Shown in pieces: positions 12,376 to 13,538 of a stretch of 13,538 nt of DNA. The position numbers and the translations under genes were made by a program. The stretch is from contig NZ_JYJG01000494.1 in assembly GCF_000955955.1 (NCBI RefSeq), positions 1-13,538 of the forward strand, in the 5' to 3' direction. Position 1 is the first letter of the stretch, and every line of letters begins with the position of its first letter. The notes beneath the pieces were generated by a model. It was given only the letters and a program-made list of their open reading frames with translations. It was not told where the DNA came from and made no database searches. The DNA comes from Lentzea aerocolonigenes. Lineage in GTDB: Bacteria; Actinomycetota; Actinomycetes; Mycobacteriales; Pseudonocardiaceae.

Positions 12376-13517
12376 TCGAACGGGTGGCCGTGCGCACGTT
12401 CGCCACGACCGCGTGCACGGCCGTCGACCCCGAGGGGCACCGGCATCCCGCGCCCGAGCACGAGGTGACCGAGGCGCTGCTGGAGATCACCGACACCGAC
12501 GGTGTCACCGGGTACTGCCAGATCCAGCCCGACCACCTCAGGCCGGCCGTGCTGGACAAGCACGTGCGGCCGGTGCTGCGCGGGCAGGACCCGTGGGACC
12601 GCGAACGGCTCTGGCGGCTGATGGCCCGGCGGCAACGAGGCTCGGGCGGCGGGTTCACCGATCGGGCGCTCGCGTTCGTCGACACGGCGTTGTGGGACCT
12701 CGTCGCGCGCAAGGCCGGGTTGCCCGCGTGGAAGCTCGCGGGCGGGGCGAGAAACCGGATTCCGGCCTACGCCAGCACGATGTGCGGCGACACGGACGGC
12801 CTCGCGACACCGGGCGACTACGCGGACTTCGCCAAGCACCTGGTGTCGATCGGGTACCGGGCGATCAAGCTGCACACGTGGATGCCGCCGGTGCCGGGTG
12901 CACCGAGCGTCTCGCGGGACATCACGGCGTGCCAGGCCGTGCGGGAGGCAGTCGGGGCGGACGTCGCGTTGATGCTCGACGCGAGCCACTGGTACTCCAG
13001 GATCGATGCGCTTCGACTGGGCAAAGCGCTGGAGGAGCTGGACTTCTACTGGTTCGAGGAACCGATGGAGGAGGCGTCGATCAGCTCGTACCGGTGGCTC
13101 GCCGAGCAGCTGGCGATCCCGGTGATCGGGCCGGAGGTGGCGTGGGGCAAGCACCTGACGCGCGCCGAGTGGATCACCTCCGGGGCCTGCGACATCCTGC
13201 GGGCCGGCCCCGTTGGCAGTGGTGGCGTCACGCCGGTGCTCAAGACCGTGCACCTCGCGGAGTCGTTCAACCTGGAGTGCGAGATCCACGGCAACGGCAC
13301 CGCCAGCCTCACCGTCCTGGGGGCCACCGACGCGGGCCGGTGGTACGAACGCGGCCTGCTGCATCCGCACGTGGACTTCGACCAGGTGCCGCCGCATCGG
13401 AACTCGATCGCCGACGCGCTGGACGAGAACGGGGAGGTGGTGCTCTCGTCGTCGCCGGGAATTGGTGACGAATGGAATTTCGAGCACATCGGTTCGCACA
13501 CCGTCGAAATGTGGTGA
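12372..13517 (+). CDS. mandelate racemase/muconate lactonizing enzyme family (enolase superfamily), 381 aa
   Basis: The N-terminal capping domain (to about 120) includes the lid residues, and a TIM barrel follows. Metal ligands are Asp203 (LMLDASH), Glu229 or Glu230 (WFEEP) and Glu255 (GPEVAWG). On one face is IKLHTW with Lys166 and His168, so the usual K-x-K is K-x-H. On the other is the His306-Asp274 dyad (EIHGNG; CDILRAGPVGSGGVTP) that marks mandelate-racemase-type enzymes. Members dehydrate or cycloisomerise sugar acids. Beside a pectin operon the most likely substrate is a galacturonate-derived acid (for example a galactarate/galactarolactone or galactonate step), but this is inference. 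The ATG at 12372 overlaps the previous stop (ATGA), with GGGAG at 12359-12363. It is cytoplasmic. Confidence 0.88.
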   Translation: MIERVAVRTFATTACTAVDPEGHRHPAPEHEVTEALLEITDTDGVTGYCQIQPDHLRPAVLDKHVRPVLRGQDPWDRERLWRLMARRQRGSGGGFTDRALAFVDTALWDLVARKAGLPAWKLAGGARNRIPAYASTMCGDTDGLATPGDYADFAKHLVSIGYRAIKLHTWMPPVPGAPSVSRDITACQAVREAVGADVALMLDASHWYSRIDALRLGKALEELDFYWFEEPMEEASISSYRWLAEQLAIPVIGPEVAWGKHLTRAEWITSGACDILRAGPVGSGGVTPVLKTVHLAESFNLECEIHGNGTASLTVLGATDAGRWYERGLLHPHVDFDQVPPHRNSIADALDENGEVVLSSSPGIGDEWNFEHIGSHTVEMW

Positions 13518-13523
13518 GAACGA

Positions 13524-13538
13524 TGAAGGGAACCTTCA
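13524..13538 (+). terminator. perfect inverted repeat at the right edge, candidate terminator
   Basis: TGAAGG (13524-13529) and CCTTCA (13533-13538) form a perfect 6-bp stem with a 3-base loop, 6 bases after the operon's last stop. The window ends at the last paired base, so the arms could be longer and any T-run is unseen. The alternative is a new gene starting at the ATG at 13523 (MKGTF...), or an operator in front of one. Confidence 0.4.

Noticed and set aside
13523..13538. Start of a further gene (MKGTF...)
   Set aside because: Only five codons are visible, the upstream ribosome-binding site is weak, and the bases form a perfect inverted repeat. I kept it as an alternative within that feature.
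1..13538. tRNA/rRNA genes, CRISPR arrays, transposases, phage genes or attachment sites
   Set aside because: None was recognised on reading either strand. No tandem spaced repeats of CRISPR type and no integrase or transposase motifs appear in the translated frames.

Overview
The window is very GC-rich, uses GTG as well as ATG starts, packs genes with ATGA/GTGA stop-start overlaps and carries a PknB-type kinase tail. It also has MalF/MalG-type sugar permeases without a local ATPase and secreted plant-polymer enzymes. This points to a soil or plant-litter actinomycete; Pseudonocardiaceae (Lentzea/Saccharothrix/Amycolatopsis-like) is my best guess, made from style and not from a search.

Left part (1-3400): the C-terminal end of a membrane Ser/Thr kinase with a Gly/Lys tail meets a small convergent gene of unknown function. 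A second small unknown gene follows on the plus strand. Its stop codon overlaps an ATG that opens what looks like a broken, truncated cold-shock protein gene, cut off where the next gene begins. Then comes a minus-strand pair: a TetR-type repressor translationally coupled to a CocE/NonD-type S15 hydrolase, with a likely leaderless promoter in front.

Middle (3404-6797, all minus): three genes separated by about 42 bp each, probably read from one promoter at 6848-6876. They are a lipoprotein that joins a catalytically eroded staphylococcal-nuclease-like fold to a CBM2 cellulose-binding module, a TerC-family membrane protein, and a 472-residue guanidino-modifying (agmatine deiminase-like) enzyme.

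A 377-bp divergent intergenic region (6798-7174) holds two good sigma-70-type promoters facing outward. Between them lie a long interrupted inverted repeat and a cluster of TCGA-centred repeats.

Right part (7175-13517, plus): a tightly coupled pectin-use operon. A secreted bifunctional pectate lyase (PL1) and pectin methylesterase (CE8) is followed by two sugar permeases, a solute-binding lipoprotein and a mandelate-racemase/enolase-superfamily enzyme. The inferred pathway is demethylation and cleavage of pectin outside the cell, import of oligogalacturonides by a CUT1 transporter that borrows an ATPase from elsewhere, and a sugar-acid dehydratase or cycloisomerase step inside. A perfect inverted repeat sits at the right edge just after the operon.
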